Positions 7,686 through 15,262 of a stretch of DNA of 64,000 nucleotides are shown here, piece by piece (the first letter of the stretch is position 1; the number at the start of each line of letters is the position of its first letter). The position numbers were made by a program, and so were the translations under genes. The stretch comes from Beijerinckiaceae bacterium. GTDB taxonomy: Bacteria > Pseudomonadota > Alphaproteobacteria > Rhizobiales > Beijerinckiaceae. The notes under the pieces are model-generated. The model was not told where the DNA came from and made no database searches. It saw only the letters and a program-made list of their open reading frames with translations. Location: contig JAIETL010000004.1 of assembly GCA_019745195.1 (NCBI GenBank), positions 62,001-126,000 on the forward strand, written 5' to 3'.

Positions 7686-8023
7686 GGGGTGTCGTCCTTC
7701 TGACAGAAAATGGCGTAAAGGGCCTCGATCAGCCGCGCGGCCTTCTGCTGGGTGAGGCGGTAGAAGATCTGCTTGCCGTCGCGGCGCGTCTCGGCAACCC
7801 CGGTTTCGCGCAGCAGGCCGAGCTGTTGCGAAAGCATCGGCTGGTGGATGTCGAGCAGCCGCTCCAGTTCGCCGACGGAGTATTCGCCTTCCGCCAGCTT
7901 GCAGGCGAGCATCAGGCGCACGGGATGGGCCATGACCTTCAGCAGCGCGGCGACTTCGGTCGCTCGCTCGGCCATCTCCCGACCAGCGTCCGCCGCCGGA
8001 CGGGTCGTGTCGCTGCTCACCAT
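7682..8023 (-). CDS. bigR: BigR/SqrR-like persulfide-sensing ArsR repressor
   Basis: A 113-residue ArsR-family winged helix. It carries the two cysteines that define sulfide/persulfide sensors of this branch: Cys41 (LACKLAEGEYSVGE) and Cys107 (YAIFCQKDD). The recognition helix is in HQPMLSQQLGLLRE and the wing in RRDGKQIFYRL. In BigR, persulfide joins the two cysteines and releases DNA, so that sulfide-detoxification genes are expressed. Here it lies between the blh remnant and the YeeE/YedE pair, overlapping both neighbours by a few bases. The palindrome at 8511-8540 upstream of the operon is a likely binding site. Its closest paralogue in the window is SoxR. Confidence 0.9.
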   Translation of the reverse strand: MVSSDTTRPAADAGREMAERATEVAALLKVMAHPVRLMLACKLAEGEYSVGELERLLDIHQPMLSQQLGLLRETGVAETRRDGKQIFYRLTQQKAARLIEALYAIFCQKDDTP

Positions 8024-8490
8024 CGTGCTCCCGGCAAGGCGTCGAGCGGGATATTGAGGTAGCGCGTCCCGTCATCCTCCGGCTCGGGCAGGCGTCCGCC
8101 CCGGATGTTGACCTGCGTGACGCGTGCGCTGATCGCGGTCGGCGCGCCGGTCTTCGCCTTGAGATAGGCGGCGGCCGAGAAATGGTCGGCATGGGGGTGG
8201 GTGTCGAGGATCCACGCCACCGACAGCCCCTCCGCCGCGACGAAGGCCCGTTGGAAGGCGCGGATGTCCGCTTCGGTGATCGCGCCCGCTGTCACCGGGA
8301 CATAAGCATAGCTCGAGCCGGCCTTCCTTGCGACCTTGGCCGTCTCCTCATGGCCGATCTGATCGGTCTCCTCACCGTCCGGCCTGACATTGACGATACC
8401 GGCAAAGCGGCCGCCAGCGAGATTCGCGATCGTCGCCGCATCGGGTTGGGCGGTCGCGACCAGTGTCGGGGAGACAGCGATTTCGGGCAT
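8017..8490 (-). pseudogene. blh: internally deleted Blh (DUF442 + persulfide dioxygenase) chimera
   Basis: The 157-residue frame begins like the DUF442/phosphatase-like N-terminal domain of Blh (residues 1-88, with NVRPDGEE). It then passes directly into the metal-binding part of the metallo-beta-lactamase/ETHE1 domain (89-127, VAWILDTHPHADHFSAA), and ends with a short stretch resembling the extreme C-terminus of Blh proteins (128-157, GGRLPEPEDDGTRYL). Full Blh proteins are about 430 residues, so some 270 residues have been lost in two in-frame deletions. The phosphatase loop (HCxxGxR) and the downstream metal ligands are gone, so no activity is expected. The start at 8490 was preferred to the upstream ATG at 8580 because that extension would cross the operator. 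It is still first in a tightly overlapping operon. Confidence 0.8.
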
Positions 8491-8510
8491 CGGCACTTTC
8501 AGATAGACAT

Positions 8511-8540
8511 TATACGATAAAACATAATATGTATCGTATA
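8511..8540. promoter_or_regulatory. palindromic AT-rich operator of the bigR operon
   Basis: Perfect inverted arms TATACGATA (8511-8519) and TATCGTATA (8532-8540) flank a 12-base AT-rich spacer, 21 bases upstream of the blh start. BigR-type repressors are known to bind AT-rich palindromes overlapping the -10 region of their own operon, so this is the natural candidate operator. The arms are far more AT-rich than the surroundings. Confidence 0.65.
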
Positions 8541-8808
8541 GCTGCCGTTCGCAAGGGTTACGTGGTCGAGCGCCACTCAAAACCAGTGTTCGAAGGTGGA
8601 TCTGTTGATGGCTCTGACATGTGCGCGATCATGATCGGCCGACGCTTGCGGCGTGTTGCAGTTGTCGGCCGCTTAGAATGCGGTCCCCGCGGACCGTTTG
8701 TCCTGCCTCCCTCGATCGGGCCGATGGCAGCGGGTCTTCGCGTCCCGGTTGCCATGGTTGCGTCAGGGTCATACATTCAAAAAAAACGATGCATTTGGAG
8801 GCGGCTTG
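8541..8808. other. divergent promoter region, no gene
   Basis: Together with the operator this forms the ~318-bp gap between the blh remnant and the metallohydrolase. Frames that cross it have no recognisable coding content. An A-run (8780-8787) and GGAGG about 8 bases before the ATG at 8809 mark the start region of the rightward gene. Confidence 0.35.
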
Positions 8809-9708
8809 ATGGATCGCAGGGAGCTTCTGCTCGGCGCAGTCGCCGCGGGGCTGACGGGCGCAGGCGCTCCGGCGCTGTCTCAGGTCGTGGCCAGCGCGAA
8901 GCTGGAAGACCGGACTCTGTCGATCCTGAGCGACGGTGCGTTCGAGATGCCGCGTTCCATGCTGGCCAGGGAGGTCGCCGGCGACGTCATCGCGCAGGCG
9001 ACGAAGGGGACGGGGCCGATCACGAACGTGCTCAACGTCACCTGCATGAGGCAGGGCGACAAGGTCGTCATGTTCGACTGCGGCTCGGGCGCGAACTTTC
9101 TCGCCGGCGCCGGCAAGCTCGCAGCCAGTCTGGAATTCGCCGGCATCGCGCCTGACAGCGTCACCCACGTTCTGTTCACCCATCTTCATCCCGACCATTT
9201 CTGGGGCGCGCTCGACGATTTCGACACGCCGCTCTTCCCCAACGCGACCTGGATCGCGGACCGGCGCGAGGTCGCTTTCTGGACCGCCCCGCAGGTCTAC
9301 GAGAAACTCCCCGAGGACCGGCACGCCTTCGCAGCCGGCGCGCAGCGCGTCATCAAGACCCTGGGCGATGCCCTGGTGCAGAAGGACGCCGGCTCGGAAT
9401 GGCTTGCGGGCATCGCCGCCTTCGACACGGCAGGCCACACCCCCGGACACGTGTCGTTCGAGATCGCGGACCCGGGCGGCCCGGTCTTCGTGCTCGGCGA
9501 TGCGCTGACCCATCCGATCGCATCGTTTGCCCATCCAGAATGGCGCCCGGCGTCGGATTTCGACGCCGATCGCGCGGTCGCTACGCGCAAGCGCCTGCTC
9601 GACCGGGCCGCGGCCGAGCAGGCGCGGATCATCGGCTACCATCTCGAAGGAGGGATCGGCCGGGTCGAGCGCGCAGGCGGGGCTTACCGGTTCGTCGCGG
9701 GGGCGTGA
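8809..9708 (+). CDS. exported metallo-beta-lactamase-fold hydrolase (SoxH-like)
   Basis: A 299-residue protein with an N-terminal twin-arginine-like signal (DRREL, hydrophobic to residue 24, ALSQ cleavage region) and a metallo-beta-lactamase fold. The zinc motif HLHPDH is at 125-130, with further ligands in AGHTPGH and in GYHLEG near the end. An upstream ATG at 8698 exists, but the start at 8809 has GGAGG and gives a proper signal peptide. Tat-exported metallohydrolases called SoxH occur in alphaproteobacterial sox loci and are not essential for thiosulfate oxidation; the position next to the sox genes suggests the same here. The substrate is unknown. It is transcribed alone or with the following methyltransferase-like gene (41-bp gap). 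Confidence 0.8.
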   Translation: MDRRELLLGAVAAGLTGAGAPALSQVVASAKLEDRTLSILSDGAFEMPRSMLAREVAGDVIAQATKGTGPITNVLNVTCMRQGDKVVMFDCGSGANFLAGAGKLAASLEFAGIAPDSVTHVLFTHLHPDHFWGALDDFDTPLFPNATWIADRREVAFWTAPQVYEKLPEDRHAFAAGAQRVIKTLGDALVQKDAGSEWLAGIAAFDTAGHTPGHVSFEIADPGGPVFVLGDALTHPIASFAHPEWRPASDFDADRAVATRKRLLDRAAAEQARIIGYHLEGGIGRVERAGGAYRFVAGA

Positions 9709-9749
9709 CCGGCGACGGCGTCGGGATATCGAGGAGAAAGGCCGCGCCT

Positions 9750-10244
9750 TTGTCTCAGGACCGCAGCGACAGGCCCAGTTCCGTGCCCTGGCCGCCTCTT
9801 CTCTATGGCGCGGCCATCATCGTGGCCATTGTGCTGGGTCGTCTTGCGCCGCTCGGCTTGCCGTCGCTGGACACCGGCGGGCAGCGCGTCGCGTTCTGGG
9901 CCGGTCTGTCGGTGTTGGTGGCCGGCGCGGGGTTCGATGCCTCCGCGATGTGGACGATGGCCCGCGCACGGGCGAACATCCTGCCGCATCGCGCCGCAAC
10001 CGCTCTCGTCACCAGCGGCCCCTTCGCCTTCAGCCGCAACCCGATCTATCTCGGCAACACGCTGATGATGGTGGGGGCAGGCCTCAGCTTCGGCAATCCA
10101 TGGCTCGTCGCGACGGGGTTCGCTGCGGCGATGCTGGTCGAAAGACTGGCGATCAGGCGCGAGGAACAACATCTCGATGCTAGGTTCGGGCCGGCATGGC
10201 GCGACTACAGCGCCAGGGTCGGCCGCTGGTTCGGGCGTCGCTGA
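9750..10244 (+). CDS. isoprenylcysteine/phospholipid methyltransferase-like membrane protein
   Basis: A 164-residue polytopic protein of the ICMT/PEMT type. The C-terminal half has the family signature: TSGPFAFSRNPIYLGNTL (about residues 88-105) and, near the end, the paired acidic motif in RREEQHLDARFGPAWRDY. These build the S-adenosylmethionine site at the membrane face. A TTG at 9750 is proposed as start because GAGGAGAAAGG lies eight bases upstream; no ATG gives a better fit. Homologues of unknown substrate are often found beside respiratory or metal/sulfur genes. It ends 19 bases before the convergent SoxT-like gene. Confidence 0.75.
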   Translation: MSQDRSDRPSSVPWPPLLYGAAIIVAIVLGRLAPLGLPSLDTGGQRVAFWAGLSVLVAGAGFDASAMWTMARARANILPHRAATALVTSGPFAFSRNPIYLGNTLMMVGAGLSFGNPWLVATGFAAAMLVERLAIRREEQHLDARFGPAWRDYSARVGRWFGRR

Positions 10245-10262
10245 CCGGCGGCGCAGGCCGCT

Positions 10263-11333
10263 TTACCGTCGAAAGACGTTCCGGATCGAGCCTTCCATCA
10301 GGAAGGCGATGCCGAGCCTTGCGCCGATCATCATGCCGGCGATAGCGAGCGGCCAGGACAACGCCATCATCGAGCCCGCCGAGACGCCCTGCCCGATGGT
10401 GCAGCCGCCGGCCAGGATGCCGCCGCCGCCCATCAGCACGGCGCCCAACAGGTGCCGGCGCATTTCGTGATGATCGTCGAACGCCTCCCAGCGGAACTCG
10501 GCGTCGAACAGCGCCGAGGCGAAGGAGCCGCAGACGACGCCTGCGATCGTGCCGATGCCGAAATCGAGCAGACCGGCCGGCGTCGTCAGCACGGCATAGA
10601 GCGCGCGGCCCACCGGCGAGACGAAGGTCAGGCTCTGCGCCCTGGGATTGGCGGCGAACTCGTCGATGGCGACCCCGGTCGCCCACCAGCCCAGCACGAC
10701 GCTCGAGCCCAGCGTCAGACCCGCCAGCAGCAGCCGCGGCGAGCGGCGCAGGCGCGGATCGATCAGCACCGCTCCCGTCAGGACGAGGAAGGCCATGGCG
10801 GCCAGAGGCAGCCTGAGGTCGCCAAGGCCCAGCCAGCGCAGGACCGAGGGCAGATCGCCCTGCACCGAGCCGGGCACGGCGACCGCGATGCGCTCCAGCC
10901 CGTCGATGCGCAGGGGCGCGAGCATGCCGCGCAACGTCGCATAGGCCGCCGCGCCGAAGACGATCATCACGATCAGGCTGCGCAGATCGCCCGCGCCGAG
11001 CCGCACGAGCGAACCGAAGCCGCAGGTTCCCACCAGCGCCATGCCGACGCCGAAGAGCAGCGCGCCGAGCAGGATTGCGAACCAGGGAATGGCGTTGGGC
11101 ACATAGGTCGAGAGGCCGGGTGCAAGTAGCCCGCTCCAGACCAGCGCTTGCGTGCCCAGAAGCGCCACAGCCAGCGCCAGCCCGAAGATGCGCAAACGTC
11201 GGCTGTCACCGCCGATCCAGACATCCTCGATGGCGCCGAATGAGCAGAGCCTGGCGCGCCGCGCGGTAAAGCCGCAGGCCGCGCCGATCGCGGCGCCGGC
11301 GAGAGTCAGGGTCCAGGGCGACAGGGGAGCCAT
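10263..11333 (-). CDS. SoxT-like YeeE/YedE sulfur transporter
   Basis: A 356-residue membrane protein with about ten helices and the internal two-fold repeat of full-length YeeE/YedE (TsuA) transporters. Each half carries a cysteine motif: ARLCSFGA near residue 28 and GTCGFGSLVRLG near 103 in the first half, and CGSFASALFD and GGCTIGQGVSAG in the second. In thiosulfate importers such cysteines pass the ligand through the pore. It lies directly downstream of soxS-soxR on the same strand, the place occupied by soxT in alphaproteobacterial sox clusters, so the name SoxT is plausible. The transported species (thiosulfate or a persulfide signal) is not determined. Confidence 0.85.
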   Translation of the reverse strand: MAPLSPWTLTLAGAAIGAACGFTARRARLCSFGAIEDVWIGGDSRRLRIFGLALAVALLGTQALVWSGLLAPGLSTYVPNAIPWFAILLGALLFGVGMALVGTCGFGSLVRLGAGDLRSLIVMIVFGAAAYATLRGMLAPLRIDGLERIAVAVPGSVQGDLPSVLRWLGLGDLRLPLAAMAFLVLTGAVLIDPRLRRSPRLLLAGLTLGSSVVLGWWATGVAIDEFAANPRAQSLTFVSPVGRALYAVLTTPAGLLDFGIGTIAGVVCGSFASALFDAEFRWEAFDDHHEMRRHLLGAVLMGGGGILAGGCTIGQGVSAGSMMALSWPLAIAGMMIGARLGIAFLMEGSIRNVFRR

Positions 11334-11368
11334 GGCTCAGGGCTGAGTCCGATGAGGCAGGCGGGCTT

Positions 11369-11746
11369 TCAATCGTTGGCCGGCGGCTTCGGGGGCCCGC
11401 AGAAGATGTCGTAGATCACGGAGATCATGCGGCGGACATCGTCATTGGCGAGGCTGTAATAGATCGCCTTGCCGTCGCGACGCGTGGTCACGAGTTGGTC
11501 GAGACGCAGCCGCGCCAGTTGCTGCGAGACCATGGGCTGGCGCAGCGACAGGATGTTCTCCAGTTCGGTGACCGTGCGCTCGCGCTCGGCCAGCAGGCAG
11601 AGCAGCAGCAGCCGGTTCTCATGCGAGAGGGCTTTGAGGAAATCGCTCGCCTTGCGCGCCTTGCGCATCAGGATGTCGAGCTCGGGCGAGAACTCGTCGC
11701 CGTCGCGCAGTTCGCTCTCGATGGCCTTGGATACGATCGCGGTCAT
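11369..11746 (-). CDS. soxR: SoxR, ArsR-family repressor of sox genes
   Basis: A 125-residue ArsR-type winged helix with two conserved cysteines, Cys50 (LLLLCLLAERERTV) and Cys116 (YDIFCGPPK), equivalent to the sensing pair of BigR and SqrR. The recognition helix is in RQPMVSQQLARLRL. In Paracoccus and related bacteria SoxR represses the sox operons in the absence of thiosulfate. The start at 11746 overlaps the soxS stop by four bases. It and the BigR paralogue at 7682 are about the same size and may bind related operators. The downstream gene is the SoxT-like transporter. Confidence 0.92.
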   Translation of the reverse strand: MTAIVSKAIESELRDGDEFSPELDILMRKARKASDFLKALSHENRLLLLCLLAERERTVTELENILSLRQPMVSQQLARLRLDQLVTTRRDGKAIYYSLANDDVRRMISVIYDIFCGPPKPPAND

Positions 11747-12162
11747 TGTGTCGTCACCATCGCGGCCGTGCCGCTCTTTTGAACCTTGGGGGAGCCGATG
11801 GCAGCAAGCATCTTGCCAAGCAAGCCCCAGAAGGCGTCGTCGCCCTGATAACCGGTGATCCGGCCGACCTCGCGCCCCTCGTCGAGCAGCACGAAGGTCG
11901 GGGCGGCGAAGACAGGTTCCCTGAGGCCGGGCATCGTCGTTCCGCCAGCCGAAACCTCGACGCGCCGCAGTGGCGCGAGCCTGCCCTCCGTGGTTTTGGG
12001 ATAGATCGGGCCGACCTCGCGCTCGAAGCGCGCGCACCACGGGCAGCCGTCGCGGGTGAACATCACGAGTTCGGCGGCGCTGGCGGCAGCCGGCCACAGG
12101 ATGGCTGGCAGGGCCAGGCATGCGGCGGCATACACGCCTTGGAGCAGGGATCGTATCGACAT
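11743..12162 (-). CDS. soxS: SoxS periplasmic thioredoxin
   Basis: A 139-residue secreted thioredoxin-like protein: signal peptide to about residue 29 (AAASAA), then a short thioredoxin fold with the active-site motif Cys40-Pro-Trp-Cys43 in FTRDGCPWCARFE. SoxS of Paracoccus keeps the carrier cysteine of SoxY reduced and so activates the Sox complex in the periplasm. The gene is the first of the leftward soxS-soxR-transporter operon and overlaps soxR (ATGA). Its cis-proline segment (AAPTFVLLD) is intact. Confidence 0.9.
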   Translation of the reverse strand: MSIRSLLQGVYAAACLALPAILWPAAASAAELVMFTRDGCPWCARFEREVGPIYPKTTEGRLAPLRRVEVSAGGTTMPGLREPVFAAPTFVLLDEGREVGRITGYQGDDAFWGLLGKMLAAIGSPKVQKSGTAAMVTTQ

Positions 12163-12177
12163 TCATCTAGCATAGTC

Positions 12178-12195
12178 GTATTCCTATATTTATAC
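12178..12195. promoter_or_regulatory. possible SoxR operator in the soxS-soxW divergent region
   Basis: GTAT and ATAC bound an 18-bp AT-rich imperfect palindrome in the 99-bp space between soxS and soxW. It resembles the BigR-type palindrome at 8511 in base composition (GTAT/ATAC ends, AT-rich centre). The symmetry is short, so this is a weak call. Confidence 0.3.
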
Positions 12196-12261
12196 CAGAC
12201 ATGCCGTCCGCGGCCGCGATCCGATCGGGGCCTGCCACACGCGCCTTGGGAGACTGAGCCG

Positions 12262-12816
12262 ATGCCGACGCGCCGCCATGTTCTCGCAGCCGGCCTCGCA
12301 AGCCTCGCGACGCCGGCCTTGGCGCGCGCAACGCCTGGCGATGACGGGCTCTACCATCTCGACTGGTATCTGGAGAGCTTTCTAGACCTCGCCGAGGACA
12401 TCGACGCGGCAACGGCAAAGGGCAAGCGCTTCGCGGTGATGTGGGGGCTGAAGGGCTGCCCCGCCTGCCGGAGGATGCATCAGGTCCACCTCGCCGACCC
12501 GGCGATCGAGGGCTACATCAAGGCGAATTTCGAGATCCTGCATCTCAACATCATCGGTGCGCGCATCGCGACCGATCTCGACGGGAGCAAGCTAGGCGAA
12601 AAGGCGCTCGCCGCGCGCTACGGCATCGAGGGCACGCCCTCGATCCAGTTCTTTCCCGAAACCTCGCAGGGACTTGCGGGCCGCGCACCGGCCGCACGCG
12701 AGGTCGCCCGGCTGCCCGGCCTCCCGGAGCCGTCGGAGTTTCTCGCCATGTTCCGGTTCGTGCGCGAGAAGGGCTATGAGCGCGGTTCCTTCGCCGAGTG
12801 GGCGAAGAAAGTCTGA
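12262..12816 (+). CDS. soxW: SoxW-like periplasmic thioredoxin
   Basis: A 184-residue protein with a twin-arginine-like signal (PTRRHVLAAG, to about residue 22) and a thioredoxin fold whose active site is Cys66-Pro-Ala-Cys69 in LKGCPACRRMH. The cis-proline loop is GTPSIQFFPE. It matches SoxW, which in Paracoccus receives electrons from the membrane protein SoxV and supplies reductant to periplasmic Sox proteins. No SoxV/CcdA-like gene is found nearby, so either a distant CcdA or another donor must serve. It stands alone on the plus strand and converges with a YeeE-type gene 3 bases away. Confidence 0.85.
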   Translation: MPTRRHVLAAGLASLATPALARATPGDDGLYHLDWYLESFLDLAEDIDAATAKGKRFAVMWGLKGCPACRRMHQVHLADPAIEGYIKANFEILHLNIIGARIATDLDGSKLGEKALAARYGIEGTPSIQFFPETSQGLAGRAPAAREVARLPGLPEPSEFLAMFRFVREKGYERGSFAEWAKKV

Positions 12817-12819
12817 GGC

Positions 12820-13989
12820 TCAGCCGAGCCGGAACATCGGCCGCAGCCTGAGACCGATCGCGCTGCCGATGAAGGCCGCGGCGACCCAGACCCAGCCCGA
12901 CAGGCTGCCCGAGGCCAGCGCCGAGTAATATGCGCCGATGTTGCAACCGTCCGACAGCCGTGCGCCATAGCCCATCAGGAAACCGCCGAGCGCGGCCCCG
13001 AGCCAGGCGTGGCCGCCGCCGCCGCTTGTGGGGGCGAAGCGCGCGCTCAGGCCCGCCGCAAGCGTCGCGCCCGCGACGATGCCGAAATCCATCACCGATG
13101 TGATGTCGGAAAACACGTTCGCCGAAAGCGGGCCGGGATCGCCCTGCCAATAGGGCCAGGTCTCGGGCGCGAAGCCGATGGCGGCGGCGATCTTCGAGCC
13201 CCAGAGCGTGAAGCCCGCCGTTTCGCCCCAGGGACGGCCGGCCAGCAGCAAGGTCAGCGCGCTCATGGCGGCAAGGCCGAACGCGCCCCAGGCGAGCGGC
13301 CAGGGCTGAAGGATCAATCCGCGCCATGTCGGCCGGGGCGCGGCGGGCGGCGCGGGGATGGCGCGGATGATCGTGGCGAAGATCGCCAGATGCAGCGCCA
13401 AAGCCGCTGGCCAGCCGAGCCAGTCCTGCGTCGCGCCGCTCTGCCAGGCCGGCAGCCGCCACCAGAAACCCAGATGAGCCGCCCCGACGACCGAGCCGAC
13501 GATGAAGAAGGCGAGCGTCATCACGAGCCGGGCATTGCCGCCGCCGAGCGCAAACAGCGTGCCCGAAGCGCAGCCGCCGCCGATCTGCATGCCGATGCCA
13601 AACAGCACCGCGCCGATGACGAAGGAGAGGCCGATGGGCGTAAAGAAGCCGTTCAGCGGCAGACCGAAGGCGCTGCCCTGCGCCAGCAGCGGAAAGAAGA
13701 TGAGGCTGGTCAGCGCCAGCGCAATGGCCTGCGCGCGAAAGCCCGAGAAATCGCGCCGCTCCAGCGCCGCGCGAAAACTGCCCGCGAAGCCGAAGGTGGC
13801 CTGGAACAGGACGAACCCCAGCCCACCGCCGACAAGCGCCAGCAGCGGCACGCGCCAGCTTGCGCCATTCAGTGCGGCCAGAAGGGCGATGGCGGCGAGC
13901 GCGACCGCCGCGCAGCCGACGATGACGCCCTGCGGACGCGGCAGGACGCGCGGCGTCGCGTCGAGCGATGGCGTATCGGCGATGGTCAT
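12820..13989 (-). CDS. YeeE/YedE full-length sulfur transporter (second copy)
   Basis: A 389-residue polytopic protein of the YeeE/YedE family with the two characteristic half-motifs: GIGMQIGGGCASGTLFALGG in the first half and MGYGARLSDGCNIGAYYSAL in the second. Both carry the cysteine of the sulfur relay, and DGCNIGAYYS is the strongest family marker. About ten helices are visible, with a proline-rich cytoplasmic linker near residue 215. It differs from the SoxT-like copy at 10263 and is nearer to thiosulfate importers of the TsuA type. Its convergent arrangement with soxW and position inside the sox region make a role in thiosulfate or sulfur handling likely. Confidence 0.88.
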   Translation of the reverse strand: MTIADTPSLDATPRVLPRPQGVIVGCAAVALAAIALLAALNGASWRVPLLALVGGGLGFVLFQATFGFAGSFRAALERRDFSGFRAQAIALALTSLIFFPLLAQGSAFGLPLNGFFTPIGLSFVIGAVLFGIGMQIGGGCASGTLFALGGGNARLVMTLAFFIVGSVVGAAHLGFWWRLPAWQSGATQDWLGWPAALALHLAIFATIIRAIPAPPAAPRPTWRGLILQPWPLAWGAFGLAAMSALTLLLAGRPWGETAGFTLWGSKIAAAIGFAPETWPYWQGDPGPLSANVFSDITSVMDFGIVAGATLAAGLSARFAPTSGGGGHAWLGAALGGFLMGYGARLSDGCNIGAYYSALASGSLSGWVWVAAAFIGSAIGLRLRPMFRLG

Positions 13990-14141
13990 GGGAGAACCTC
14001 TCTCGCTCGCGCAATGACCGCCGTCACGCTCGCGGTGAAGTCACGAAATGGCGAAGCGGGCGCCGCCGGACCGGCGTCACGCGATAGTGAGAGCCGGTTG
14101 AAGGCGCAACGTCCTATCCGGGAGCCCCGGAGGAGGACGCC

Positions 14142-14630
14142 ATGTCAGATTCACCCGATCGCCGCCGCATCCTGACGGCGCTTGCGCTCGGCGTATCGCC
14201 GGCCGTCATCGCAGCACGCCCCGCCCGCGCGCAGGTCGATGCCGGCTATCGCGTCGTTCCCTCGAAACTGCCCTTCGCGAAGCTCGAGGAGGCCGTCGCT
14301 GCGGCCATCAAGGCCGCGGGGATGAACGCGGTAACGCGCGCGTCGGCCAGCGACGGGGCGCGGGCGCGCGGCGTCACGATCCGGGGCGACATCGTCTTCG
14401 GCGTCTTCCGCAACGATTTCGCGGTGCGGATGCTGGCGGCCAATGTCGACGCCGCCATCGAGGCCCCGATCCGTCTCCACCTCGTCGAGGAGGCGGACGG
14501 CACGACGAGCATCCGCTACCATCTGCCAAGCGCCGTGTTCGGCCAGTATGAGGGCGACGCGATCAAGGCGCTCGGCCGCGAACTCGACCCGATCTTCGCG
14601 AAGATCGTCGCCGAGGCCGTGGCCGGCTGA
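14142..14630 (+). CDS. exported DUF302 protein
   Basis: A 162-residue protein with a Tat-type signal (DRRRILTALALG, cleavage near ARAQ at 30) followed by a DUF302 domain. Recognisable parts are the LEEAVAAAIKAAGM helix, the nucleus FGVFRNDFAVRMLAAN, and the strand-rich end with IRLHLVEEADGTTSIRYHLPS. DUF302 proteins are small alpha/beta periplasmic proteins of unknown function that recur in sulfur-oxidation loci. A GGAGGAGG site precedes the ATG. The gene converges with soxX, ending 7 bases from its stop. Confidence 0.85.
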   Translation: MSDSPDRRRILTALALGVSPAVIAARPARAQVDAGYRVVPSKLPFAKLEEAVAAAIKAAGMNAVTRASASDGARARGVTIRGDIVFGVFRNDFAVRMLAANVDAAIEAPIRLHLVEEADGTTSIRYHLPSAVFGQYEGDAIKALGRELDPIFAKIVAEAVAG

Positions 14631-14637
14631 GCGAAAC

Positions 14638-15249
14638 CTATTTGTTAACCGGCGATTCCGGATCGAACAGATAGGCCATCACATCCTTGATCTGCTGCTC
14701 GTCGAGCACCTTGTTGGAGCCGAAGCGCGGCATGTTCGAGCAGGGCACCACCGCCATCGAGTTGTAGATCTTGGTGTAGGCGTCCTTCATCGCGTCGGCG
14801 TCGTACTTGCGGTCCCGGCCGTAGGCGGCCAGACTCGGTCCGAGCGTTCCGTAGCTGACTTCCTTCGGGTCGAGCTGGTGGCAGGCGAAGCAGTTGCCGC
14901 CCGCGACCGTGCCCGGCGGGTCCGAGAACTGCCCGCCCCGGCCGTTATTGGCGACCGCATAGCCCTTCTTCCAGTCGCCGAGCAGCTTGCCGTCGGCGGG
15001 ATACGCGACCCTGGCGAGTTCGCGCTTGATGATCGCGTCCGATTCGGCCGACGAGGCGTTGTTGCGCGTGACGTTGCAGACGGTCAGCGAGTCGTCAGGC
15101 GCGATGCGCGCCTGCCATTCGGGCGAGGCCTTGCCGAAGGTCGATTTGACATAGGCCTCGACCGTGGCCGGGCTCGGCTTCTGCTGGGCCAGGGCCGGGC
15201 CGCCGATCAGCAGCGCGGCGAAGACGGAGACGAAAGCGGTTCTGTTCAT
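14638..15249 (-). CDS. soxX: SoxX, c-type cytochrome of the SoxAX thiosulfate-binding complex
   Basis: A 203-residue periplasmic monohaem cytochrome with a signal peptide to about residue 21 (ALAQ). The haem site is Cys120-x-x-Cys123-His124 (GGNCFACHQ), and the distal methionine is Met173 in PCSNMPRFG. It forms SoxAX with the next upstream gene product and accepts the electrons released when thiosulfate is attached to SoxY. It follows soxA by 13 bases in a leftward operon. Additional cysteines (58, 170) may form a structural disulfide. Confidence 0.96.
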   Translation of the reverse strand: MNRTAFVSVFAALLIGGPALAQQKPSPATVEAYVKSTFGKASPEWQARIAPDDSLTVCNVTRNNASSAESDAIIKRELARVAYPADGKLLGDWKKGYAVANNGRGGQFSDPPGTVAGGNCFACHQLDPKEVSYGTLGPSLAAYGRDRKYDADAMKDAYTKIYNSMAVVPCSNMPRFGSNKVLDEQQIKDVMAYLFDPESPVNK

Positions 15250-15262
15250 CGGTTTCGTCCTC

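Noticed and set aside
10452-11129. A 225-codon plus-strand frame opposite the SoxT-like gene
   Set aside because: The product is an Arg/Gln/Ala-rich low-complexity sequence typical of antisense frames in GC-rich DNA.
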